Positions 7,251 through 13,792 of a stretch of 18,275 nt of DNA are shown piece by piece. Position 1 is the first letter of the stretch. Each line of letters begins with the position of its first letter. The translations under genes were made by a program, and so were the position numbers. The notes beneath the pieces are model-generated. The model had not been told where the DNA came from. It worked only from the letters and a program-made list of their open reading frames with translations, and ran no database searches. Source of the stretch: an uncultured Clostridiaceae bacterium (GTDB lineage: Bacteria; Bacillota; Clostridia; Lachnospirales; Lachnospiraceae); NCBI GenBank assembly GCA_958441075.1, contig CAUCBQ010000024.1:1-18275 (forward strand). Direction: 5' to 3'.

Positions 7251-7289
7251 ATTGTACCATCCAGAATGCATACAAGTAAAGGACTTTAT
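7251..7289 (-). promoter_or_regulatory. Promoter of the cyclophilin gene with palindrome over -35
   Basis: The minus strand reads TTTACT (7275-7280), an 18-bp spacer, then TACAAT (7251-7256) with extended TGG. The -35 is embedded in an inverted repeat, ATAAAG-TC-CTTTAC (7276-7289), with one mismatch at the outermost pair. The same palindrome in the same register covers the ppdK -35. It overlaps the thiD stop codon (7286-7288). Confidence 0.6.
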
Positions 7290-8080
7290 GAAAATATCAT
7301 ATTTCCCGCAAAGCCATGATCCATAGGTCCGCTTCCCTTTCCCAGATTAAGCTGTGCTTCCAGAGCCCCGGAAAGATACCGCTTGGCCTGAGCCACTGCC
7401 GCCTCCAGCTCCATTCCTTTTGCCAGATTAGAGGCAATGGCGCTGGACAGAGTACAGCCGGTACCATGGGTGTTTGGGTTATCAATCCGCCTTCCGTAAA
7501 GCCAGCTTCCCTGCCCGTTTCTATATAAGTAATCATTGGCATCATTGATCCGGTGTCCACCCTTTACGAGCACGCTGCAGCCGTAGGTCTGTGAAATAAT
7601 TCCGGCTGCTGTCTCCATATCCTCCTCTGACCGGATCTGACAGCCGGAAAGCACCTCTGCCTCCGGTATATTTGGAGTCACCAGGACAGCCAGCGGCAGC
7701 AGCCGTTCCTTCAGCACCTCCACTGCATCCTCTCCTATAAGTCTGGCTCCGCTGGTAGCTACCATCACCGGATCTGCTACAATGTTATCTGCCTGATAAA
7801 AGCTCAGGCGGTCTGCAATTACCTCTATCAGCCGTGCTGAGGCTACCATACCAATCTTCACTGCATCGGGCCGTATATCCGTAAATACCGCATCCAACTC
7901 TTCTCTCAGAAATTCCGGTGTCACCTCCATGATAGCGCTCACTCCGGTTGTATTCTGAGCTGTTAAGGCTGTAATAGCGCTCATTCCATATACTCCATTT
8001 GCCAGCATGGTTTTAAGATCCGCCTGGATTCCCGCCCCTCCGCTGCTGTCGCTCCCTGCTATCGTCAGTGCTGTTTTCAT
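7286..8080 (-). CDS. thiD: Hydroxymethylpyrimidine / phosphomethylpyrimidine kinase
   Basis: Cytosolic ribokinase-family kinase, 264 aa, of the pyrimidine branch of thiamine synthesis: it phosphorylates HMP and HMP-P to HMP-PP. The N-terminal signature GSDSSGGAGIQADLKT binds the pyrimidine; LVTPNIPEAEVL lies mid-protein. The C-terminal anion-hole and catalytic motif is NTHGTGCTLSSAIA. Length matches ThiD. The ATG at 8080 has AAAGGAG 6 nt upstream; a longer open frame to 8227 runs into the riboswitch region and is not translated. No other thi gene is adjacent, but a TPP riboswitch and terminator precede it, so it is repressed by thiamine pyrophosphate. Salvage or PLP-kinase-like side activity is known in the family but cannot be judged here. 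Confidence 0.96.
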   Translation of the reverse strand: MKTALTIAGSDSSGGAGIQADLKTMLANGVYGMSAITALTAQNTTGVSAIMEVTPEFLREELDAVFTDIRPDAVKIGMVASARLIEVIADRLSFYQADNIVADPVMVATSGARLIGEDAVEVLKERLLPLAVLVTPNIPEAEVLSGCQIRSEEDMETAAGIISQTYGCSVLVKGGHRINDANDYLYRNGQGSWLYGRRIDNPNTHGTGCTLSSAIASNLAKGMELEAAVAQAKRYLSGALEAQLNLGKGSGPMDHGFAGNMIFS

Positions 8081-8162
8081 TTCAATCTCCTTTCTGTTTA
8101 CAAAGGGGGACAGCTCCCGGCCCACAGCGGCAAAACGCGCTTCCTTCCCTCGCCGCCATAAC

Positions 8163-8190
8163 AAAAAAAGCACACCCAGGCAGGCGTACT
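8163..8190 (-). terminator. thiD: Riboswitch expression-platform terminator
   Basis: On the minus strand AGTACGCC (8183-8190) pairs with GGTGTGCT (8169-8176), 8 bp with two GU, loop TGCCTG, followed by a T run (8163-8169). It lies 8 nt after the TPP aptamer and about 80 nt before the thiD start, the layout of transcription-terminating TPP switches. Confidence 0.82.
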
Positions 8191-8198
8191 CTCTCCTC

Positions 8199-8292
8199 AA
8201 AAGCTTCCCTACGTTGGCATTATCCAAATCAGGTTCACGGGTCTAAGCGCTGTCAGCTTACTCTCAGCCCGCTTGCGCGAGCTCCCCTTTTT
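8199..8292 (-). promoter_or_regulatory. TPP riboswitch (THI element)
   Basis: The minus strand carries the conserved THI-box cores in order: GGGGAGC at the 5' side, GGGCTGAGAG, GACCCGTGAACCTGAT, then TGGATAATGCCAACG and GTAGGGAAGC. P1 can close with AAAAG against CTTTT. These match the pyrimidine-sensing (CTGAGA) and pyrophosphate-sensing (ACCTGAT...GGATAATGCCA) helices of known TPP aptamers. It controls thiD. Confidence 0.96.
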
Positions 8293-8303
8293 ATGTTACT
8301 TTT

Positions 8304-8331
8304 ATTATAATCCTTCTATTCCAAAAAGCAA
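8304..8331 (-). promoter_or_regulatory. Promoter of the TPP riboswitch-thiD transcript
   Basis: The minus strand reads TTGCTT (8326-8331), a 16-bp spacer, TATAAT (8304-8309). Predicted start is near 8297, a few bases before the aptamer. The -35 doubles as the T-rich tail of the ppdK terminator. Confidence 0.75.
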
Positions 8332-8365
8332 GAGGGATAGCTGGCTGTAAACCGGTTATCCCTCT
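8324..8365 (-). terminator. Intrinsic terminator of ppdK
   Basis: On the minus strand AGAGGGATA (8357-8365) pairs perfectly with TATCCCTCT (8331-8339) across a 17-nt loop that can partly pair, followed by TGCTTTTT. It lies about 47 nt past the ppdK stop. A small AGCAG/CTGCT hairpin also lies between stop and terminator. Confidence 0.78.
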
Positions 8366-8411
8366 CCCATATCACATCATTTCAGCAGTCTGCTGTTTTA
8401 CGGATATATGA

Positions 8412-11039
8412 TTAGTTGTCGCTTAAAGCTGCCTGAGCTGCTGCCAGTCTTGCAATCGGAACACGGAATGGTGAGCAGGATACATAATCCAGGCCAATCT
8501 TATGGCAGAACTCTACAGATGTAGGATCACCGCCGTGCTCGCCGCAGATACCTACATGCATATCGGGACGGGTGCTCTTACCTAACTTGATTGCCATTTC
8601 CATCAGCTTGCCTACACCGGTCTGATCCAGTCTTGCGAATGGGTCGTTCTCAAAGATCTTTGTATCATAGTAAGCGTTTAAGAACTTTCCTGCATCATCA
8701 CGGGAGAAGCCGTAGGTCATCTGAGTCAGGTCATTGGTACCAAAGCAGAAGAACTCAGCTTCCTTTGCGATCTCGTCAGCGGTCAGAGCTGCTCTTGGAA
8801 TCTCAATCATGGTACCTACTTCATATTTTAAGTCAATACCGGAAGCAGCGATCTCAGCGTCAGCTGTCTCAACAACTACCTTCTTGACAAATTTTAACTC
8901 TTTAATATCACAGATCAGAGGAATCATGATCTCCGGGCAAACGTTCCAGTCAGCATGAGCCTTCTTTACATTGATTGCTGCACGGATTACAGCCTTTGTC
9001 TGCATCTTCGCGATTTCAGGATAGGTAACAGCCAGACGGCAGCCACGGTGTCCCATCATCGGATTGAACTCATGGAGAGCATCGCAGATGGCCTTAATGG
9101 TCTCAACGCTCTTGCCCTGTGCGTCAGCCAGCTTCTTAATATCCTCTTCCTCTGTAGGAACGAACTCATGCAGAGGCGGGTCCAGGAAACGGATGGTAAC
9201 AGGATTGCCCTCAAGAGCCTCATACAGCTTCTCAAAGTCTCCCTGCTGCTCAGGAAGGATCTTCTCCAGAGCTGCTTCTCTCTCTTCTACCGTCTCAGAG
9301 CAGATCATCTCACGGAATGCATCGATACGATCGCCTTCAAAGAACATATGCTCGGTACGGCAAAGACCGATACCCTCTGCGCCCAGCTCTCTTGCCTTTG
9401 CAGCATCTCTTGGAGTATCTGCATTGGTGCGGACCTTCAGTCTTCTATACTTGTCAGCCCATGCCATAATGCGGCCAAACTCGCCTGCAATGGTAGCGTC
9501 TACGGTAGGAATGATACCGTCGTAAATCTTACCGGTAGAACCGTCGATGGACAGCCAGTCTCCCTCATGGTACTCTTTTCCGGCCAGAACGAACTTTTTG
9601 TTTGCCTCGTCCATAATGATCTCGGAACAGCCGGATACACAGCAGGTACCCATACCGCGGGCAACTACAGCTGCGTGGCTGGTCATACCGCCGCGAACTG
9701 TCAGAATACCCTGAGAAGCCTTCATACCTTCAATATCCTCAGGGGAGGTTTCCAGACGTACTAATACGACCTTCTCGCCTCTTTCCTTCCACTCTTTTGC
9801 ATCCTCAGCAGTAAATACAACCTTACCGCAGGCAGCGCCTGGAGATGCAGCCAGAGCCTTTGCAACCGGCTCAGCCTTCTTTAATGCCTCTGCGTCAAAC
9901 TGTGGGTGAAGCAGGGTATCCAAATTACGGGGATCGATCATCTGAACTGCCTTCTTCTCATCGATCATGCCCTCATCTACCAGATCACAGGCAATCTTTA
10001 AAGCAGCCTTTGCTGTTCTCTTTCCGTTTCTGGTCTGCAGCATATAAAGCTTCTTATCCTCGATGGTGAACTCCATATCCTGCATATCTCTATAGTGGTC
10101 CTCCAGAATATGGCAGATACCAACGAACTGCTCATATACCTCTGGCATAACTTCCTTTAACTGATCAATCTTCTGAGGTGTACGAACACCTGCAACTACG
10201 TCTTCACCCTGAGCGTTCATTAAGAACTCGCCCATCAGGTGCTTCTCGCCTGTAGCCGGATCACGGGTAAATGCAACGCCTGTACCGGAAGTCTCGCCCA
10301 TGTTTCCGAATGCCATCATCTGTACGTTTACAGCAGTACCCCAGGAATATGGAATATCGTTGTCGCGGCGGTATACGTTTGCTCTTGGGTTGTCCCAGGA
10401 ACGGAATACAGCCTTGATAGCCTCCATCAGCTGCTCCTTAGGATCGGTCGGGAAATCCTTACCGATTTTTTCTTTATATTCAGCCTTGAACTGATTAGCC
10501 AGCTCGTGAAGATCCTCAGCAGTCAGCTCCACGTCCTGGGTTACTCCCTTCTCAGCCTTCATCTTGTCGATTAACTCTTCAAAATACTTCTTGCCGACTT
10601 CCATAACAACGTCGGAGAACATCTGGATAAATCTTCTGTAGCAGTCCCAGGCCCAGCGCTCATTACCGGATTTCTTGGCAAGTGTTTCTACAACTTCTTC
10701 ATTCAGACCCAGGTTCAGGATGGTATCCATCATACCCGGCATGGAAGCTCTTGCACCGGAACGAACGGAAACCAGCAGAGGATTCTCCTTATCGCCGAAC
10801 TTCTTGCCGGTGATCTCCTCCATCTTTCCGATGTGCTCCATGATCTGGCCCATGATCTCATCGTTGATCTTTCTGCCGTCCTCATAATACTGGGTGCAGG
10901 CCTCAGTTGTAATCGTAAATCCCTGTGGTACAGGTAATCCCAGATTCGTCATCTCCGCAAGGTTAGCGCCCTTACCACCTAAAAGGTTTCTCATGGTCGC
11001 ATTGCCTTCGCTGAATAAATAAACCCACTTTGTAGCCAT
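8412..11039 (-). CDS. ppdK: Pyruvate, phosphate dikinase
   Basis: Cytosolic enzyme interconverting pyruvate + ATP + Pi and PEP + AMP + PPi; in anaerobic Clostridia it can work in glycolysis or in PEP formation. 875 aa, the usual length (the Clostridium symbiosum enzyme is 874). N-terminal ATP-grasp domain (NLLGGKGANLAEM; later NMGETSGTGVAFTRDP), central phosphohistidine domain with the swivelling His in GGMTSHAAVVARG, and C-terminal PEP/pyruvate TIM barrel with the catalytic Cys in HVGICGEHGGDP. The ATG at 11039 has AGGAGG 9 nt upstream; longer in-frame starts add a basic tail with no family match. It has its own promoter and a roughly 125-nt leader. An upstream cre-like site suggests CcpA control. 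The usual DUF299 PPDK regulatory kinase/phosphatase is not in the window. Confidence 0.97.
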   Translation of the reverse strand: MATKWVYLFSEGNATMRNLLGGKGANLAEMTNLGLPVPQGFTITTEACTQYYEDGRKINDEIMGQIMEHIGKMEEITGKKFGDKENPLLVSVRSGARASMPGMMDTILNLGLNEEVVETLAKKSGNERWAWDCYRRFIQMFSDVVMEVGKKYFEELIDKMKAEKGVTQDVELTAEDLHELANQFKAEYKEKIGKDFPTDPKEQLMEAIKAVFRSWDNPRANVYRRDNDIPYSWGTAVNVQMMAFGNMGETSGTGVAFTRDPATGEKHLMGEFLMNAQGEDVVAGVRTPQKIDQLKEVMPEVYEQFVGICHILEDHYRDMQDMEFTIEDKKLYMLQTRNGKRTAKAALKIACDLVDEGMIDEKKAVQMIDPRNLDTLLHPQFDAEALKKAEPVAKALAASPGAACGKVVFTAEDAKEWKERGEKVVLVRLETSPEDIEGMKASQGILTVRGGMTSHAAVVARGMGTCCVSGCSEIIMDEANKKFVLAGKEYHEGDWLSIDGSTGKIYDGIIPTVDATIAGEFGRIMAWADKYRRLKVRTNADTPRDAAKARELGAEGIGLCRTEHMFFEGDRIDAFREMICSETVEEREAALEKILPEQQGDFEKLYEALEGNPVTIRFLDPPLHEFVPTEEEDIKKLADAQGKSVETIKAICDALHEFNPMMGHRGCRLAVTYPEIAKMQTKAVIRAAINVKKAHADWNVCPEIMIPLICDIKELKFVKKVVVETADAEIAASGIDLKYEVGTMIEIPRAALTADEIAKEAEFFCFGTNDLTQMTYGFSRDDAGKFLNAYYDTKIFENDPFARLDQTGVGKLMEMAIKLGKSTRPDMHVGICGEHGGDPTSVEFCHKIGLDYVSCSPFRVPIARLAAAQAALSDN

Positions 11040-11170
11040 AAGTTTCTTCCTCCTCATTCTGACAGATCCCCTCACTGGCTCTGCCGCTCTTTAACCGGAC
11101 ATACCGGGAATTTTCCTGTGCCCGCCTATCAGACGGAATCAATGGTTCTCTTTATCCGTCCACCTCGATT

Positions 11171-11207
11171 ATTATATCACAAAGTTTTGGGGAGTAAAGT
11201 CCTTTAC
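11171..11207 (-). promoter_or_regulatory. ppdK: ppdK promoter with palindrome over -35
   Basis: The minus strand reads TTTACT (11193-11198), a 16-bp spacer, then TATAAT (11171-11176) with extended TGA. The perfect palindrome GTAAAG-GA-CTTTAC (11194-11207) covers the -35 in the same register as at the cyclophilin gene promoter. Confidence 0.65.
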
Positions 11208-11233
11208 CGACAAAATTTTGAAAAAATTTGTTT

Positions 11234-11248
11234 ATTTTACAGTAAAAT
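11234..11248. repeat. 15-bp perfect palindrome upstream of ppdK
   Basis: ATTTTAC-A-GTAAAAT is a perfect inverted repeat with a one-base centre, 36 bp upstream of the -35 box and 4 bp from the cre-like site. It is in AT-rich DNA, so chance is not excluded. It resembles a dimeric regulator site; I do not know which. Confidence 0.5.
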
Positions 11249-11252
11249 CTTT

Positions 11253-11266
11253 TGTAAGCGTTTTCA
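11253..11266. promoter_or_regulatory. cre-like catabolite-responsive element (CcpA site)
   Basis: The minus strand TGAAAACGCTTACA fits every fixed position of the Bacillus cre consensus TGWAANCGNTNWCA. Its centre lies about 95 bp upstream of the predicted ppdK start. In Bacillus such upstream placement is associated with activation (as at ackA), whereas sites over or after the promoter repress. No ccpA gene is in view. Confidence 0.65.
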
Positions 11267-11364
11267 TTTTCTGTCATTTTCGTATATTCATTTTGTGTTC
11301 GTATATGCGAATCAGTATTCTATAGTAACTATTAACAAAGAGATATGCCATTCCTTTCTGCATA

Positions 11365-11393
11365 TGAAAAATCCCCCGCCCAGGCGGAGGATT
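11365..11393 (-). terminator. Terminator of the two-component operon
   Basis: On the minus strand AATCCTCCGC (11384-11393) pairs with GCGGGGGATT (11370-11379), 10 bp with one GU and a 4-nt loop, followed by a T run. It begins 5 nt past the response-regulator stop. Confidence 0.85.
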
Positions 11394-11397
11394 TTCT

Positions 11398-12087
11398 TTA
11401 TACCTTAAACCGATAACCAACTCCCCAGATCGTCTCAATATACTGAGGCTTGGCTGTATTAAATTCAATTTTTTCCCGGATCTTCTTAATATGAACCGTA
11501 ACAGTGGCAATATCACCAATGGATTCCATATCCCATATCCTGCTGAACAGTTCTTCCTTGGTGAATACATGGTTGGGGTTCTGGGCCAGAAAGGTTAAAA
11601 GGTCAAATTCCTTGGTAGTAAAGGTCTTCTCCTCTCCTGCCACCCACACCCGGCGGGCTGTTTTGTCAATCTTTAATCCCCGGATCTCAATGATCTCATT
11701 GGAAGGCTGCCCGCTTCCGATCAGGCGCTCATAACGGGCCATATGGGCTTTGACTCTGGCAACCATCTCACTGGGGCTGAAGGGCTTTGTGATGTAATCA
11801 TCTGCTCCAAGACCCAGGCCCCGGATTTTGTCAATATCCTCCTTTTTGGCAGACACCATGATAATGGGAGTGTTTTTAATCTCTCTCACTCTGCGGCAGA
11901 TCTCAAAGCCGTCGGTTCCGGGGAGCATCAGATCCAGAATCAGAAGATCGTAGTCCTCCTTTAAAGCACGGTCCAGGCCGTCGGTTCCGTTATTTTCAAT
12001 CTCAACCTCAAAGCCTGACAGCTCCAGATAGTCCTTTTCCAGCTCTGCGATGCTTTCCTCATCTTCTACAATCAGTATTTTGCTCAT
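11398..12087 (-). CDS. OmpR/PhoB-family response regulator
   Basis: DNA-binding output protein of a two-component system, 229 aa. The receiver domain (about 1-120) has the acidic pair in VEDEES, phospho-acceptor Asp52 in LILDLMLP, and the conserved Lys101 in ITKPF. The C-terminal winged helix (about 130-229) has FTTKEFDLLTFLAQN, VHIKKIREKIE and ends GVGYRFKV. Its ATG overlaps the kinase stop as ATGA, so the two are translationally coupled and form a cognate pair. A terminator follows directly. The regulon is unknown; the adjacent ppdK could be a target but nothing in the sequence proves it. Confidence 0.95.
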   Translation of the reverse strand: MSKILIVEDEESIAELEKDYLELSGFEVEIENNGTDGLDRALKEDYDLLILDLMLPGTDGFEICRRVREIKNTPIIMVSAKKEDIDKIRGLGLGADDYITKPFSPSEMVARVKAHMARYERLIGSGQPSNEIIEIRGLKIDKTARRVWVAGEEKTFTTKEFDLLTFLAQNPNHVFTKEELFSRIWDMESIGDIATVTVHIKKIREKIEFNTAKPQYIETIWGVGYRFKV

Positions 12088-13580
12088 CCCTGCATAACCT
12101 CCTGATATTTTCTTAGTACAAAATGGATTTCGGTTCCAATGCCCTCCTTGCTGGTGGCCCAGATACGTCCTCCGTGATCCTCAATAATCTTGCGCACAAT
12201 GGACAGGCCAATTCCACTGCCCCCCTGAGAAGAATTACGGGAAGAATCCGTCCGGTAAAACCGGTCAAATATATTGGGAAGATCCTTTGCCGCAATACCT
12301 TTTCCATTGTCCTCGATTCCAATCTGGATGAAATCGCCTACATCCTTGATCCTGATATTGATAATTCCCTTTTTCTTATCCAGGTATTTGACGGAATTGC
12401 TGATAATATTGTTGATCACCCGCTTCATCTGCTCTGCATCCGCAATGACCATCACATCCTCATCCACATAGTTAAAATATCCCAGTTCAATCCCCCTTGC
12501 CTCCATATCCAGTCCTACCTCTTCCAGACAGTCCTTAAAATACTGGGCCACATTGATCTTTGCAAAGGTATAGGGGATCTTGTTCGTGTCAATTTTGGAA
12601 TAAAAGGTCAGCTCATCAATCAGCCGGTCCATGTCGTTTGCTTTATTATAGATCGTGCGGATATACCGGTCCAGCTTCTCCGGTGAGGAAGCAACTCCGT
12701 CCAGAATTCCTTCCACATAGCCCTTAATCGCTGTAATGGGCGTCTTAAGATCATGAGAAATATTGCTGATCAGCTCCTTGCTTTCTTTATCATACTGAAG
12801 CTTTTCCTCTGCATTTTCCTTTAAACGGATTCGCATCTCCTCAAAATCCTGACAGAGCTGTCCTATCTCATCATCTGCGTCCACATCCAGCGTAAATTCC
12901 AGATTGCCGTCCCGAATCTGTTTTGTAGCCTCCTGAAGCTTATTGAGGGGACTTAAAATCGAATGGTACACCCAGACAGTAAGAGCAAAACCAGCCACCA
13001 CCAGAATTGCCACACCCAAAAAGAGCATTTCCCGAAACATGGATTTCACTTCGGGCAGCAGGTCATCTACATTGGAAACAATAAACGCGCTTCCCTCAGT
13101 CCCGTCTGAAAACTGAAAATCCATCTGCTTAATCAGATGCTGGCTTTCTCCATCCAGATAGATTCCGCCCTCCATACGCCCGTTCATCACATCAAAATCC
13201 GGCAGCTGGGAACAGAGCGCATCATCCTGAGGGTCTCCATTAATCCCATAATAAATAATCGTATTATTCCGGCGAACAATAAGGTATGCGTACTGTTCAT
13301 TCAGCTTTGCATTGACCCTGTCCAGAAAATCCGGATTCTTATAATTATCCGGATTTTCATCCAACGATTTTCGGATCTCCTTCTGTGACTGTCTGGTCAG
13401 CCGGTTAAAGACCTGAAGGGAATTGCCGTTTAAAAGCTCAATCTGCTCTGTAAGGCCATAGGCTTCTTTAAAGGATTTTTCCTGATAATTACTGAGGGCA
13501 ATCACGGAAAGATAGATCATAAGCATGGGAAAAACGGTTATTATAATGAAGGCAACCGCAAGCCGTGTTCGTATCTTCAC
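12084..13580 (-). CDS. Membrane sensor histidine kinase
   Basis: Sensor kinase, 498 aa, partner of the overlapping response regulator. Membrane segments at about 7-29 and 185-208 flank an extracytoplasmic sensor of about 155 residues that I cannot assign to a ligand. A HAMP linker follows (about 209-260), then HisKA with phospho-acceptor His276 in SNISHDLKTPITAIKGY. The ATPase domain has NNIISNSVKYL, DNGKGI, FDRFYR and GGSGIGLSIV. The start is GTG at 13580, chosen because AGGAGG lies 8 nt upstream and MKIRTRLAVAF begins the membrane segment; a TTG 48 nt upstream is in frame but has no site. It has its own promoter region downstream of the glyS terminator. Confidence 0.94.
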   Translation of the reverse strand: MKIRTRLAVAFIIITVFPMLMIYLSVIALSNYQEKSFKEAYGLTEQIELLNGNSLQVFNRLTRQSQKEIRKSLDENPDNYKNPDFLDRVNAKLNEQYAYLIVRRNNTIIYYGINGDPQDDALCSQLPDFDVMNGRMEGGIYLDGESQHLIKQMDFQFSDGTEGSAFIVSNVDDLLPEVKSMFREMLFLGVAILVVAGFALTVWVYHSILSPLNKLQEATKQIRDGNLEFTLDVDADDEIGQLCQDFEEMRIRLKENAEEKLQYDKESKELISNISHDLKTPITAIKGYVEGILDGVASSPEKLDRYIRTIYNKANDMDRLIDELTFYSKIDTNKIPYTFAKINVAQYFKDCLEEVGLDMEARGIELGYFNYVDEDVMVIADAEQMKRVINNIISNSVKYLDKKKGIINIRIKDVGDFIQIGIEDNGKGIAAKDLPNIFDRFYRTDSSRNSSQGGSGIGLSIVRKIIEDHGGRIWATSKEGIGTEIHFVLRKYQEVMQG

Positions 13581-13642
13581 CCTCTCATCCTCCTTTTGCT
13601 GCCCCGGTGCAGCCCCGCAGACAGACAATTTGCATATAGATT

Positions 13643-13657
13643 AAGTATACCATACTT
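13643..13657 (-). promoter_or_regulatory. Extended -10 promoter of the two-component operon within a palindrome
   Basis: The minus strand has TGG-TATACT (TATACT at 13644-13649) without a good -35 at 17 bp. The -10 sits in the inverted repeat AAGTAT-GGT-ATACTT (13643-13657). A regulator binding there would block or gate transcription. About 63 nt separate it from the GTG start. Confidence 0.5.
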
Positions 13658-13662
13658 ATGCC

Positions 13663-13715
13663 GGGGCGTTTATAAAATCATTCTAAACTTTTCTCCCACT
13701 AAAAGAAAACGCCCC
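13663..13715. repeat. 9-bp inverted repeat upstream of the two-component operon
   Basis: GGGGCGTTT (13663-13671) and AAACGCCCC (13707-13715) are perfect inverse copies 35 nt apart, enclosing an AT-rich stretch with a smaller TTTTCT/AGAAAA hairpin. It lies between the glyS terminator and the kinase promoter, so it could be a second, weak transcript end or a protein site. Confidence 0.5.
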
Positions 13716-13718
13716 CTG

Positions 13719-13763
13719 AAAAAAGCATCCGAAAACGCCGTTTTTTAACGGTTTTCCGGATGC
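13719..13763 (-). terminator. Intrinsic terminator of glyS
   Basis: On the minus strand GCATCCG (13757-13763) pairs with CGGATGC (13725-13731). AAAAC/GTTTT and CGTT/AACG continue the stem with small bulges. A run of six T follows (13719-13724). It starts about 30 nt past the glyS stop. Confidence 0.88.
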
Positions 13764-13792
13764 TTTTATCTTTCATCTTTATAAAAACTTCC

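Larger units (their letters stand above)
11040..11397. other. 358-bp non-coding region upstream of ppdK
   Basis: No convincing gene. It holds, from the two-component side, an intrinsic terminator (11365-11393), a cre-like site, an AT-rich stretch with a 15-bp palindrome, a second palindrome over the ppdK -35, the ppdK promoter, and a leader with a GACGGA/TCCGTC hairpin (11132-11160). The size and density of sites point to a heavily regulated promoter. Confidence 0.8.

Noticed and set aside
8955..9764. Long plus-strand open frame (269 codons) within ppdK
   Set aside because: It is fully antisense to conserved ppdK coding sequence, is Cys/Leu-rich with no family likeness, and shows no ribosome binding site.
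13581..13628. TTG-initiated N-terminal extension of the histidine kinase
   Set aside because: The extension is polar, has no upstream ribosome binding site, and contains the AGGAGG that serves the GTG at 13580.
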